From assembly GCA_965226045.1 (NCBI GenBank), contig CBDDBU010000019.1, positions 1-64,000 on the forward strand: a stretch of DNA of 64,000 nt, in the 5' to 3' direction. A program made the position numbers and the translations under genes. The notes beneath the pieces were generated by a model. That model searched no databases and was not told the DNA's origin. It saw nothing but the letters and a program-made list of their open reading frames with translations. Shown in pieces: positions 50,411 through 59,336 of the stretch. Numbering within the stretch: position 1 is the stretch's first letter; every line of letters begins with the position of its first letter. The stretch is from CBDDBU01 sp965226045 (GTDB lineage: Bacteria > Pseudomonadota > Alphaproteobacteria > VGEJ01).

Positions 50411-51858
50411 GAGATGTCCCGGTCGATGTTGAAAAGTTGAGGTAGGTGTCGCTCTCCTGGAGCCGTTAGGCTCCGGGTGCTGCAAACCCAAGAGGGAGAA
50501 CGACACCATGGGAAAGAATATCCGTAGTTCCAGTAGCCCGAAAGCCCTTGCCACCTCGTTTCCTATGCCGCCGCTGGCAGACGCGATGGACGCAGTCCGT
50601 CTCAGCGTGGATCGGTTCTGTCTCCTGGCCGGGGTCGAGGCCTTGGCCGAGATGATGGAGGAGGACGCCACGACCGTGTGCGGGGCCCGACATCGTCGCC
50701 ATGGGAACCGTCGGGGTTATCGCTGGGGCCATACGCAGAGCGAGATCGGCTACCACGGCGGCCGCGTGAAAGTGCAGCGGCCACGGGTTCGCGACCATGC
50801 TGGCAAGGAGGTGGGTTTGGAGAGCTGGCAGGTGCTGCGCGACGGCAACCTGTTGCTCGAGTGGGCGCTCAACCTGATGGTGCTGAACGTGTCGACCCGC
50901 AAGTACCACCGCGCGGTCCGTCTGCCCGAGGGCGACCTGGCGAAAGCGCGTGGCGACGGCACCTCGAAGTCGGCCGTTTCCCGGCGCTTTGTGGCGCTGT
51001 CGCGCAAGAAGATGAAGGCCTGGCTTGCCTCGGACCTCTCGGAGCTCGACCTGCTGGTCATCCAGATCGACGGTCTGCATGTCGGCGACCATGTCTTGGT
51101 GGCGGCGATCGGCGTCGATGGCAACGGCGACAAGCATGTCCTGGCCGTGGTCGAGGGGGCGACGGAGAACACTGTCGTCGTCCAGGCCTTGCTCGACAAT
51201 CTCCTCGCCAGGGGGCTCGATCCGACGCTGCCCCGGCTGTTCATCGTCGATGGCGCGAAGGCGCTCAGCAAAGCGATCCGCAACACCTTCGGTGTGGCCG
51301 CCGCCATCCAGCGCTGCCAGGTCCACAAGGGCCGTAACATCATCGAGCGCCTGCCCCTGCATTTGCATGCGAGCGTCAAGAAGGCGCTCCGTCAGGCCTG
51401 GGACCAGGACGACGCAGACAAGGCCGAACGGCTGCTGCGCAACCTGGCCCGGCGTCTGGAGCATGAGGAACCGGGCGTCTCGGGCAGCATCCTGGAGGGG
51501 CTGGACGAGATACTCACCGTCATCCGCCTCGGCCTGCCGCACGAACTCCGGCGCTCGCTCGCCTGCACCAACATCGTCGAGAACGCGCTCGGCACGGTGC
51601 GCCAGGTCACCCGCAACGTCAAACGCTGGAGACACGCCGAGATGGCGCTCAGATGGACCGCCGCCGGCCTGCTGGAGGCCCAGAAAACCTTCCGTCGCCT
51701 CAAGGCCTATCGTCAGCTGCCCATCCTCCGAAATGCTCTCCAGGAACACTTGAGAAAGGCTCAGGCCGACAGTGCCATTGAAACCATCATGAAGGCAGCA
51801 TAGCATCATCAACCAGCGACGCCTGCCCCACGAATTTCAACAGAGATAGGGACATCGC
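50411..51858 (+). mobile_element. IS256-family insertion sequence, different type
   Basis: The ends read GAGATGTCCCGGTCGATGTT (left) and GCGATGTCCCTATCTCTGTT (right, other strand). CCTCGCGGCG directly follows and precedes the element (50401-50410 and 51859-51868). The boundaries could move by one or two bases because the duplication can be read as 10-12 bp. It is 1448 bp with one transposase gene and is not similar in sequence to the IS256 copies at 263 and 9487. Confidence 0.85.
50508..51803 (+). CDS. IS256-family (mutator-type) transposase
   Basis: A 431-residue intact transposase. The start MGKNIRSSSSPKALATSFPM is followed by RGYRWGHTQSEIGYHGGRVK, the core LDLLVIQIDGLHVGDHVLVA with the first Asp, RLFIVDGAKALSKAIR (second Asp), the CQVHKGRNIIERLP signature and CTNIVENALGTVRQVTRNVK-RWRH with the final Glu. 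All three acidic residues are present and the frame is clean, so this element is probably still active. Confidence 0.9.
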   Translation: MGKNIRSSSSPKALATSFPMPPLADAMDAVRLSVDRFCLLAGVEALAEMMEEDATTVCGARHRRHGNRRGYRWGHTQSEIGYHGGRVKVQRPRVRDHAGKEVGLESWQVLRDGNLLLEWALNLMVLNVSTRKYHRAVRLPEGDLAKARGDGTSKSAVSRRFVALSRKKMKAWLASDLSELDLLVIQIDGLHVGDHVLVAAIGVDGNGDKHVLAVVEGATENTVVVQALLDNLLARGLDPTLPRLFIVDGAKALSKAIRNTFGVAAAIQRCQVHKGRNIIERLPLHLHASVKKALRQAWDQDDADKAERLLRNLARRLEHEEPGVSGSILEGLDEILTVIRLGLPHELRRSLACTNIVENALGTVRQVTRNVKRWRHAEMALRWTAAGLLEAQKTFRRLKAYRQLPILRNALQEHLRKAQADSAIETIMKAA

Positions 51859-52261
51859 CCTCGCGGCGGACGACGCCGGCATGCGTGGTCACGAACGTCG
51901 GAATCACCAGGCCTATCACCCATGCGCTGTCGATCAACATGCCAAGGCCGAGATAGAGCATGGTCAGCGAGACATAAGCGGGGTTACGCGAATAGCGAAG
52001 CGGTCCTTGCATGACGAGCGCGTTCGGGGCCGGTGCGCGTTGAAACTGGTGCGCGATCGTTTGAACTCGCGCAGGACGAGGGCGATCAGCGCGACGCTCG
52101 CCGCGACGACGACCACGCCGAGGACGTACTGCGGCGTTCGAGGCAGGGTCCGCGCCGGCCACAGGTGGTCAGGCCCGAGTCCGATCAACATATAGGCGCC
52201 ATAGATGACCGGCGGTGGTGCGAGAACGCCGACGGTGTCCTTGTTTTCCTGAGCTATATTT

Positions 52262-52277
52262 GTCAATTTAGGTTGAC
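52262..52277. promoter_or_regulatory. inverted-repeat operator candidate between the ICMT remnant and marR
   Basis: GTCAA TTTAGG TTGAC is a perfect 5-bp inverted repeat with a 6-base spacer. It overlaps the start of the divergent methyltransferase gene, 50 bases before marR. It is in the right place for MarR autoregulation and control of the divergent gene. Confidence 0.5.
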
Positions 52278-52326
52278 GACTGGTTTTGTCGATCGGAGTT
52301 GTCGAAATCACTGAGGTGGGGCGCGA

Positions 52327-52800
52327 ATGGCGGCGGTGCGGAAGGACCGATGCGGGGAGCCCGAGGGTGAAGCTCAACTTCTCGGCGATATCCTGTGGGC
52401 CATTCCGCGAACCTACTTCCGGCTCACCGTGATCGCCGATCAGGTGTTCGGCGCCTATGGGCTGACTGCCGGCAAGCGTGCCATTCTCCGCGACCTCAGC
52501 GTGGACGGGCCGCGAACCATCTCTCAGCTCGCCCGCTCGCGGCGGGTCGCCCGCCAATACGTTCAGCGGCTCGTCGCCGAGATGAGGCGTGCCGGCCTCG
52601 TCGCACTGAAGACCAACCCGGCGGACCGCCGGACCAAGCTGGCCGCCCTGAGCGTCAAGGGTGAGAAGCTGGTGACCGAGCTGGCCGCGCGGGAAGCAGC
52701 CGTCGTCGCTCGCCTCGCCGAGGGATTTGATGGCGAGGAGCTGCGTACCGCACGGGCCGTCGTGGTGGCACTGCGGGATCGTCTCGCCGACAACCGCTAA
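52327..52800 (+). CDS. MarR-family transcriptional regulator
   Basis: A 157-residue winged-helix regulator. It has a dimerisation helix (LLGDILWAIPRTYFRLTVIA), recognition part GPRTISQLARSRRVARQYVQ and wing AGLVALKTNPADRRTKLAALSVKG with the usual DRR. The effector pocket gives no hint of ligand. It is upstream of, and 38 bases from, a MATE exporter on the same strand, suggesting that it controls the exporter as well as the divergent methyltransferase. Confidence 0.9.
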   Translation: MAAVRKDRCGEPEGEAQLLGDILWAIPRTYFRLTVIADQVFGAYGLTAGKRAILRDLSVDGPRTISQLARSRRVARQYVQRLVAEMRRAGLVALKTNPADRRTKLAALSVKGEKLVTELAAREAAVVARLAEGFDGEELRTARAVVVALRDRLADNR

Positions 52801-52838
52801 GTTTTGACCCCGCCCGGCGGCGAGGCTCAAGTGGCGTG

Positions 52839-54185
52839 ATGCCCGCCCGAAGCGAAGGTTCGTTCATTCCGGACCGCCTGCGTACCGTGCTCGACCTGTC
52901 GTTGCCGATCGTCGGCGGCATGGCCTCGCAGAACGTCCTCAATCTCGTCGACATCGCCATGGTCGGAGCGCTCGGGCCGGCGGCGCTCGCGGCCGTCGGA
53001 CTGGGCAGCTTCGCCAACTTCATGGCCATGGCGCTGGTCATGGGGCTCTCGTCGGGGGTTCAGGCGATGGCGGCGCGGCGCAAGGGCGAAGGACGAGAGA
53101 GTGAGATGGCGGTCGCGCTCAATGGCGGCCTCGTGCTTGCCATCCTGATCGGCCTGCCGGTTTTCCTCGTTCTGCTGTGGTTGGCGCCCTCGCTGTACGC
53201 GCTGCTGATCGACGATCCGGCGGTGATCGCCGAAGGCGTTCCCTATTTCGAGGCCCGGCTCTACGGCATCTTCGCCATTGGCGTGAACTTCGCGTTCCGA
53301 GGGTTTTGGAACGGCATCAGCCTGTCGCGGGTTTACCTGCGCGTGGTTCTGATCATGCACATCTCCAATGTGCCGATCAGTTATGTTCTGATCTTTGGCC
53401 TGTTCGATTGGCCGGGATGGGGCACTGTCGGTGCCGGCATCGGCACGACGGTCGCGCTCTATATCGGCAGCGCCTGCTACATCTGGGTGGGCGTTCGCCG
53501 CGCCCGGCCGTTTGGTTTTCTGCGCGGCCTTCCCGACATCGACACTATGGCGACCATGCTGCGCCTGGCGCTGCCCGCCTCGCTGCAAATGTTCCTGTTC
53601 GCGACCGGAATCACGGTCCTGTTCTGGATCATCGGCCAGGTCGGCACGATCGAAGTCGCGGCCGCCAACGTCATGATCAACCTGCTGCTGGTGGCCTATT
53701 TGCCGGGCAATGGCCTCGGCCTCGCCGCCGCCTCGCTGGTGGGCCAGGCCTTGGGCCGGGGCGACCCCGAGGACGCCCATCGTTGGGGCTGGGATGTCGT
53801 GAAGCTCGGCGTCGCGATCATGGGCACGCTCGGGCTGCTCGGGATTGCGTTCCCCTCGCTGTTGCTCTCGGGCTTTCTGCACGACCCGGCGGTGATCGCG
53901 GGGGCGAAGATACCGCTGCAACTGGTCGGGGCGAGCATGGTGTGGGAGGCGGTCACCTTGGTGTTGATGAACGCGCTGCTGAGCGCAGGCGCGGCGCGCC
54001 AGGTGATGATCATCTCGGTCGGTACCCAGTGGTTGCTCGGTCTGCCCTTGTCATGGCTCGCCGGCCCCCATCTCGGATACGGGCTGCTCGGCATCTGGGT
54101 GTGCCAAGTCGGGTACCGGGCGTTGCAAGCCGGCATCTTCGCCGTCATGTGGAACCAACGCGGCTGGGCCAAGATCAAGGTCTGA
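52839..54185 (+). CDS. MATE-family efflux transporter
   Basis: A 448-residue inner-membrane exporter with about 12 membrane segments in two related halves. The start is IPDRLRTVLDLSLPIVGGMA, followed by NLVDIAMVGALGPAALAAVG in the first half and LPASLQMFLFATGITVLFWI with LPGNGLGLAAASLVGQALGR in the second. It belongs to the NorM/DinF-like superfamily (drug or metabolite : Na+/H+ antiport). ATG 52839 follows a GTG at 52836. It is likely to be in one transcript with marR. Confidence 0.9.
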   Translation: MPARSEGSFIPDRLRTVLDLSLPIVGGMASQNVLNLVDIAMVGALGPAALAAVGLGSFANFMAMALVMGLSSGVQAMAARRKGEGRESEMAVALNGGLVLAILIGLPVFLVLLWLAPSLYALLIDDPAVIAEGVPYFEARLYGIFAIGVNFAFRGFWNGISLSRVYLRVVLIMHISNVPISYVLIFGLFDWPGWGTVGAGIGTTVALYIGSACYIWVGVRRARPFGFLRGLPDIDTMATMLRLALPASLQMFLFATGITVLFWIIGQVGTIEVAAANVMINLLLVAYLPGNGLGLAAASLVGQALGRGDPEDAHRWGWDVVKLGVAIMGTLGLLGIAFPSLLLSGFLHDPAVIAGAKIPLQLVGASMVWEAVTLVLMNALLSAGAARQVMIISVGTQWLLGLPLSWLAGPHLGYGLLGIWVCQVGYRALQAGIFAVMWNQRGWAKIKV

Positions 54186-54202
54186 CCAGGCTCACGCCTC
54201 CC

Positions 54203-55405
54203 TCAGGCGCTCTCCTCGCGGGCCGCCAGTTCCAGGTGACCGGCGCGGGTTTGCGGGAGCTTGCGCCCCAGGATACGCGAGGCGATCAAAGTGCGCAGCA
54301 CCTGCGCCGTGCCGCCGCCGATCGTGAACATGCGGGCATCGCGCACCATACGCTCGATCCCGGTGGCGCGGGAGTAGCCCTTGGCGCCGAACACCTGCAG
54401 GGCGTCGTTGGTAACCCGGATCGCCATCTCCGAAGCGAAGACCTTGGCGCGGGCCGCCGCCAACGGATCGGGGAAGCCCTCGCCCGCGCCGGCCGCGGCG
54501 CCGTAGAGGAGGCCGCGCGCCGCCTCGATCTGGATGCTCATGTCGGCGAGCATCCATTGCAGGCCCTGGAACTCACAGATCGGCCGGCCGAACTGCTCGC
54601 GCACCTGGCTGAAGGCCAGGGCCTGCTCGTAGGCGCCCTCGGCGAGGCCAAGGGCGACCGTGCCGGCGCCGACGCGCTGGACGTTGTAAGCCTCCATCAA
54701 ATCGGCGAAACCCTTGCGCAAGCCGCGCGGCGGCAGCAGCAACGCCGAGGGCGCAAGTTCCATGTCCTCGAAGAAGACCTCCGCCTCGGGCATGCCACGC
54801 AGACCCATGGTCGGCTCGCGCTTGCCGATGCGCAGGCCCAGCGTCTCCTCGCGCACGGCGATGAAGCCGGCGATTCCCTCCTCCTCACCCTTGTCGTCGA
54901 AGACGCGCGCGAAGATGAGATGCAGCTTTGAGATGCCGGCGCCGGTGATCCAGTGCTTGGCGCCGTTGAGGACGTAGCGGTTGCCGCGTTTGTCGGCGCG
55001 GGTGGTCATGTCGGTCGCGGCGCTGCCGGCGCCGGGTTCGGTGATGCAGATCGCCGGCTTGTCTCCCGAGAGCACCAAACCCGCCGCCAGCTTGCGCTGA
55101 TCCTCGGTGCCGTAGGCCATGATGGCGCTGATCGCGCCCATGTTGGCCTCGACTGCGATCCGTCCGGTCACGCCGCACACCTTGGCCATTTCCTCGATCA
55201 CCAGCATCGCGTCGAGGGTGGAGCCACCGCCGCCGCCGTAGCGTTTGGGAATGGTCAGGCCGAAAAAACCTGCTTCGGTCATCCGCGCGACCGTGTCCCG
55301 AGGGTAGTCCTCGCTGTTGTCGACCTCGGCGGCGCGGGCCGCCACGTGACCTTGGGCGAGCGCACGCGCGCGCTCACGGAGTGCGTATTGATCGTCACTG
55401 AGCAT
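54203..55405 (-). CDS. acyl-CoA dehydrogenase
   Basis: A 400-residue FAD enzyme. The N-terminal helical part is MLSDDQYALRERARALAQGH, FAD/substrate motifs are ICITEPGAGSAATDMTTRAD and HWITGAGISKLHLIFAR, and the C-terminal part is QVFGAKGYSRATGIERMVRDARMFTIGGGTAQV. The catalytic base position near AKGYSRATGIERMVRD (Glu) fits the short/medium-chain or glutaryl-type group. It introduces the alpha-beta double bond in acyl-CoA. It is convergent with the MATE gene (17 bases apart) and has no other beta-oxidation gene next to it. Confidence 0.92.
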   Translation of the reverse strand: MLSDDQYALRERARALAQGHVAARAAEVDNSEDYPRDTVARMTEAGFFGLTIPKRYGGGGGSTLDAMLVIEEMAKVCGVTGRIAVEANMGAISAIMAYGTEDQRKLAAGLVLSGDKPAICITEPGAGSAATDMTTRADKRGNRYVLNGAKHWITGAGISKLHLIFARVFDDKGEEEGIAGFIAVREETLGLRIGKREPTMGLRGMPEAEVFFEDMELAPSALLLPPRGLRKGFADLMEAYNVQRVGAGTVALGLAEGAYEQALAFSQVREQFGRPICEFQGLQWMLADMSIQIEAARGLLYGAAAGAGEGFPDPLAAARAKVFASEMAIRVTNDALQVFGAKGYSRATGIERMVRDARMFTIGGGTAQVLRTLIASRILGRKLPQTRAGHLELAAREESA

Positions 55406-55490
55406 CGCCGGCTCCCGTCGTTGTCGTCATCATCATTGTGGTTGGGTGCATGAGCCATTACAAGAAAACGCCCCGACCGAGGTAGCGGCT

Positions 55491-56879
55491 ATGCGAACCG
55501 ACAAGCGCGGCGTCCCGATCACCGCGAGCGAGGACGGCGCGGTGGGGCATTTCGCGGCCGCCGTGGATGCTTTCCTCGGCTTTCGCCTCGATACCGGCGC
55601 GTGCCTGAAGGCGGCGCTCGCCGTCGATCCCGATCTCGCGATGGGCCACCTGGCGCGGGGCTATTTCTTCAAGCTATTCGCCCTACCGGCATTGGAGGAT
55701 CGGGCGCGCCATGCATTGGCGGCGGCTGAGGCCTCGATCGCCGAGCGCGGCGCCCACGATAACGAGCGCGACCACGCACACGCACTTGGCGCGTGGACCC
55801 AGGGCGACTGGCAGGGCGCTATCGAATGCTGGGAGCGCATCCTTCTCGATCATCCCACCGACCTACTGGCCTTGCGGGTCGCGCACTACGCTCACTTTTA
55901 TCTCGGCGATCCGGCTCGCCTGCGCGATTCGACGGCGCGGGTGCTGCCGTCGTGGTCGGCGGGGACGCCGGGCTTTGGCTTCGTCCATGGACTGCACGCC
56001 TTCGGCCTCGAGGAATGCGCCGCCTACGAAAGGGCCGAAGCTCATGCGCGCGAGGCGGTCGCGCTCAATCGGGGCGATATCTGGGCCGCGCACGCCGCCA
56101 CCCACGTCATGGAGATGCAGGGCCGCCCTCGCGAGGGGATCGCCTGGGTTTGCGGCTTCGAGAACGACTGGGACGAGGTCAACAACTTCGCCGGCCACGT
56201 CTGGTGGCACCGCCTATTGTTTCACGTGGAACATTACGAGCTCGACGACGCGCTCGGGGTTTACGACAACTGGGTGCGCCGTGAGCGCGGCGATCACTAC
56301 CTCGACATCGCCAACGCGGTGGCCGGTTTATGGCGGATCGAGGATCGCGGGCTAGACGTGGGCGAGCGCTGGGACGAACTGGCGGCGCTGTGCGAGGAGC
56401 GTATCGACCACCATCTGCTCGTCTTCGCCGACCTGCACTACCTGGTCGCGCTCGCCCGGACGCGCCGGCCGGCGGCAGCTCACATGATTGGCGCCGCCCG
56501 GGCCGTCGCGGGCGGGTCGAGCAGCCAGGAACAGGTGATCGCGAAGGTCGGCCTCGACGTGGCCGAGGCGATTGGGGCTTTCTATGAGGGCGATTGGGGC
56601 CGTGCCGTCGATCTCCTCAGCCCGGCCCGCCATGAGCTGTGGCGGATAGGCGGCAGCCACGCCCAGCGCGACTTGTTCGTACAGCTTCTGATCGTGGCTG
56701 CGCTCAAGGCGGGGCGCGTCAACGAGGCGCGTGCGCTGCTGGCGAAGCGGCTGGACGAACGACCGTTCAGCGCCAAGGCATGGCGCGACTACGCTGAGGC
56801 GTTAGCGGCGCTTGGCGACGCCAGTGGCGCTAAGGCAGCTGGTGGGCGCGCCGCGGACGCGCTGACCGGGGCTTTGTAG
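55491..56879 (+). CDS. TPR protein of the TTC38 type
   Basis: A 462-residue helical-repeat protein similar to the TTC38/Tpr38 family. Motifs are GMLAxGHLARGYFFKLFA-like LAMGHLARGYFFKLFALPAL, RDHAHALGAWTQGDWQGAIE, HPTDLLALRVAHYAHFYLGD, AAHAATHVMEMQGRPREGIA and HVWWHRLLFHVEHYELDDAL. It has no signal peptide and no catalytic motif, so a cytosolic scaffold is likely. The start is set at ATG 55491 (GAGG upstream) rather than GTG 55446. It is divergent from the acyl-CoA dehydrogenase. Confidence 0.8.
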   Translation: MRTDKRGVPITASEDGAVGHFAAAVDAFLGFRLDTGACLKAALAVDPDLAMGHLARGYFFKLFALPALEDRARHALAAAEASIAERGAHDNERDHAHALGAWTQGDWQGAIECWERILLDHPTDLLALRVAHYAHFYLGDPARLRDSTARVLPSWSAGTPGFGFVHGLHAFGLEECAAYERAEAHAREAVALNRGDIWAAHAATHVMEMQGRPREGIAWVCGFENDWDEVNNFAGHVWWHRLLFHVEHYELDDALGVYDNWVRRERGDHYLDIANAVAGLWRIEDRGLDVGERWDELAALCEERIDHHLLVFADLHYLVALARTRRPAAAHMIGAARAVAGGSSSQEQVIAKVGLDVAEAIGAFYEGDWGRAVDLLSPARHELWRIGGSHAQRDLFVQLLIVAALKAGRVNEARALLAKRLDERPFSAKAWRDYAEALAALGDASGAKAAGGRAADALTGAL

Positions 56880-56977
56880 TCCGCCGCGCGGGAGCGTCCC
56901 GACCGCAGCGAGGCTTGTCGCCGGGACGCGCGGCATGTGATCCTGGCGGTGAAATCTGGTTTGACGGGAGACCCATC

Positions 56978-58174
56978 ATGAGCGTGGCGCGAGAGATCGA
57001 GGAGATGCGCGACGAATTGGCCACCTGGCGGCGCGACATCCACGCGCATCCCGAGACGGCGTTCGCCGAGCATCGCACCTCCGACCTGATCGCCGAGAAG
57101 CTTGGCGGATTCGGGCTCGATGTTCACCGCGGCCTCGCCGGCACCGGCGTTGTCGGCACGCTGAAAGTCGGAACGAGCGACAGAGCGATCGGTCTCCGAG
57201 CGGACATGGACGCTCTGTTTCTCCACGAGGAGAACGACTTCGCGCACCGATCGCAAAACGACGGCAAGATGCATGCATGCGGCCATGATGGCCACACCAC
57301 GATGCTGCTCGGCGCCGCCAAATACCTCGCCGGGGCCAAGAATTTCGACGGCGCCGTCCACTTCATTTTTCAACCCGCCGAGGAAACTGGCAATGAGGAA
57401 TGCGGCGGCAATCGAATGGTGCGCGATGGCCTGTTCGAAAAATTCCCGGTCGCCGCAGTGTTCGGCATGCACAATTTCCCGGGCATTCCTCTCGGTCACT
57501 TCGCCGTGCGCGCCGGGCCGATGCTGGCCTCGATCGATACCTTCGAGCTCAAGGTGCTGAGCGAGCACAATCACCCGGCGACCCAATACACCTCGCCCGA
57601 TCCGATCCTGATCGCGGGGCGCATCGTCGAGGCGTTTCACGCCTTCAAATCGCGTGGCATCAATCCGGCCGAACCGGTGATCATGAGCATCACCCAGTTC
57701 CAGGCGGGCGATCCCGTCAACGACAAGCAGGGTGTCCACATCACGCCTGCCCAGGCCTACGTTCGGGGCACGGTCTACACCCTGAACGACGCGGTGCGCG
57801 ACGTGTTCAAGGTGCGGCTGAAGCAAATCGCCGAGGGCACCGCGAACACCAACCGCGCGCGCTGCGAGTTCGAGTATCAGCGCGGCTATCCGGTCCTGGT
57901 CAACACCGAGACGGAGAAGGAGCTCGCGGCGGCGACGGCCGCCGAGGTGGTCGGGGCGGACCAGGTCGAGAGCGACATGCAGCCGATCATGGGGGCGGAG
58001 GATTTTGCCTTCATGCTCAAGGAGCGGCCCGGGTGTTACATCCTGATCGGCAATGGCGACGGCGAAGGTACGTGCCACGTCCACAACCCGAGGTACGACT
58101 TCAACGACGAGGCGATACCGTTCGGGGTCGGTTATTGGGCCAAGCTGGCGGAGCGGTTTCTCGCGCCGGCGTAA
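56978..58174 (+). CDS. M20-family amidohydrolase (hippurate/N-acyl amino acid hydrolase-like)
   Basis: A 398-residue di-zinc amidohydrolase. Metal and catalytic motifs are RRDIHAHPETAFAEHRTSDL, GLRADMDAL, HACGHDGHTTMLLGAA (ligands), FIFQPAEETGNEECGG (Glu pair) and FGMHNFPGIPLG. In the lid domain the usual G-x-G-x-H is SEHNHPATQ, keeping the His but not the Gly pair. It hydrolyses an amide-linked amino acid or related compound. ATG 56978 has GGGAG upstream. Confidence 0.9.
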   Translation: MSVAREIEEMRDELATWRRDIHAHPETAFAEHRTSDLIAEKLGGFGLDVHRGLAGTGVVGTLKVGTSDRAIGLRADMDALFLHEENDFAHRSQNDGKMHACGHDGHTTMLLGAAKYLAGAKNFDGAVHFIFQPAEETGNEECGGNRMVRDGLFEKFPVAAVFGMHNFPGIPLGHFAVRAGPMLASIDTFELKVLSEHNHPATQYTSPDPILIAGRIVEAFHAFKSRGINPAEPVIMSITQFQAGDPVNDKQGVHITPAQAYVRGTVYTLNDAVRDVFKVRLKQIAEGTANTNRARCEFEYQRGYPVLVNTETEKELAAATAAEVVGADQVESDMQPIMGAEDFAFMLKERPGCYILIGNGDGEGTCHVHNPRYDFNDEAIPFGVGYWAKLAERFLAPA

Positions 58175-58186
58175 TGGATATCGGCC

Positions 58187-58693
58187 CTAGTCCAACGTTT
58201 CGCCGTCCCAGTAGAGGCGCTTGTCGCGCTTACGGGTGATGTGAAAGCGGTCGCGATCGGGCGCCGGCATCGCGCTCACCTTGCCGCTGTCGGGATACTC
58301 GCAGACCTCGGGAAAGATCAGCGTGCTGTAGGCCAGATAACGCAGCTCCGCGTCCGAGGTATTGCGGATCTGGTGCGCCGATCCGGCCGGAAACAGGATC
58401 ATGTCGCCCGTGCCGATCGGTGCTTCCGCGCCCTCGTAGCGCAGCGTGCCGGTCCCGGCGAGGACGTGGATCATCTCCTCGTTGGCGTGGTGTAGGTGGT
58501 AGGGAAACATGGTCTTGCCGGGCGGGACCACCGTCAAAGAGCAGCCGAGCTTGGTGGAGCCGAGCGCCTGGCCAACCTTGCCCCACAGGCCGCCGCGCGC
58601 CTTGTCGGGCGTGGGCCCCGCGAAGTCGTCGTGGCCGGCGAAGTGCTCGATCAGGGGCACCTCGTTGAGGTTGACGATAGGCGGCGTCGGCAT
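58187..58693 (-). CDS. cupin-domain protein
   Basis: A 168-residue small-barrel protein with one cupin fold. Metal-binding motif 1 is MFPYHLHHANEEMIHVLAG (His, His, Glu) and motif 2 is GDMILFPAGSAHQIRN (His). The C-terminal YWDGETLD ending is typical of a common proteobacterial cupin of unknown substrate. ATG 58691-58693 (MPTPPIVNLNEVP) has GAAAGG upstream. It is convergent with the M20 gene. Confidence 0.88.
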   Translation of the reverse strand: MPTPPIVNLNEVPLIEHFAGHDDFAGPTPDKARGGLWGKVGQALGSTKLGCSLTVVPPGKTMFPYHLHHANEEMIHVLAGTGTLRYEGAEAPIGTGDMILFPAGSAHQIRNTSDAELRYLAYSTLIFPEVCEYPDSGKVSAMPAPDRDRFHITRKRDKRLYWDGETLD

Positions 58694-58811
58694 CGGCAAG
58701 CCTTTCTTCTGGCGCGGCCGGCGACGATAGCACACGGCGGCCAACCAGCACGGCGCGTTCGTGTTGCGCTTTGATCATGATCGAGGGCCGTCGTTGCTCG
58801 GAGCCACGCCC

Positions 58812-59137
58812 ATGAACGGCGTCATTGCGGCAGCCGCTCTTGCGGCCAGTCTTGTGCTTGAGAGCGCGTCGGCATCGTCGCGCCCGTATCCCAGTGCGAG
58901 GATGCCGTGGCCGAACTGCTCGCGACGCTGGACATCGGCCCCACCAGTGTCGCCAGTATCGCCTATGTGCCCGAGCTCGCGGGTGGGCGGAGCGGGACAA
59001 GCCTGGTAGGCGTGGTGGCGTGGGTTGACCTCGAAGCGTGCAGCGGCTCGGTAGTCATCGAGATGAACCGGCGCTGCCGCGTGAAAGACGCGTACACCCA
59101 CGGGGAGTGCCGTGTTCCCGGTCTCGCGGCGTACTAG
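58812..59137 (+). pseudogene. small secreted protein, one frameshift
   Basis: It starts MNGVIAAAALAASLVLESAS, a signal-peptide-like stretch. One base near 58875 shifts the frame, and it continues IVAPVSQCEDAVAELLATLD then IGPTSVASIAYVPELAGGRS, ending CRVKDAYTHGECRVPGLAAY at TAG 59135-59137. Four Cys in the mature part. The family is not recognised; similar short secreted proteins occur in alphaproteobacteria. It lies between the cupin and tRNA-Leu. Confidence 0.45.
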
Positions 59138-59183
59138 GGCGTTGTCGGTCCTCCATGGGAACCGTCTCTGCCTTCTCTAAGTG

Positions 59184-59270
59184 TGGTGGCCGCTGCGGGA
59201 TTCGAACCCGCAAGCCCGCAAGGGCGAGGGATTTTAAGTCCCTTGTGTTTACCAGTTTCACCAAGCGGCC
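59184..59270 (-). tRNA. tRNA-Leu (anticodon UAA), CCA encoded
   Basis: On the minus strand, the acceptor GGCCGCT (59270-59264) pairs with AGCGGCC (59194-59188), followed by discriminator A and CCA. The anticodon loop CUUAAAA sits in stem AGGGA/TCCCT, a long variable arm follows as in class II tRNAs, and the T-loop is GTTCGAAT. Confidence 0.95.
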
Positions 59271-59336
59271 GTACCTTGCGCGGCGAGGGCCGACCCCGAT
59301 CATATCACGCGTTACCTTCGCGATTGGGCGGTCGGC

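Larger units (their letters stand above)
50330..52266 (-). pseudogene. isoprenylcysteine/phospholipid methyltransferase-like membrane protein, split by an IS and frameshifted
   Basis: A probable TTG at 52264-52266 starts LTNIAQENKDTVGVLAPPPV with membrane segments (YVLGVVVVAASVALIALVLR). After a one-base shift near 52035 comes the family core QGPLRYSRNPAYVSLTMLYLGLGM, then VIPTFVTTHAGVVRRE. The chain resumes beyond the IS (50330-50410) as RREERYLERTFGDAYRGYRN-RVRRWL with TGA 50330-50332. Together about 155-160 residues of an ICMT/PEMT-type methyltransferase. It is divergent from a marR gene, so may once have been MarR-controlled. Confidence 0.8.

Noticed and set aside
53177..54931. 584-codon plus-strand frame over the MATE and acyl-CoA dehydrogenase genes
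   Set aside because: It runs in a shifted frame of MATE and antisense to the dehydrogenase. Both of those have full family motifs.
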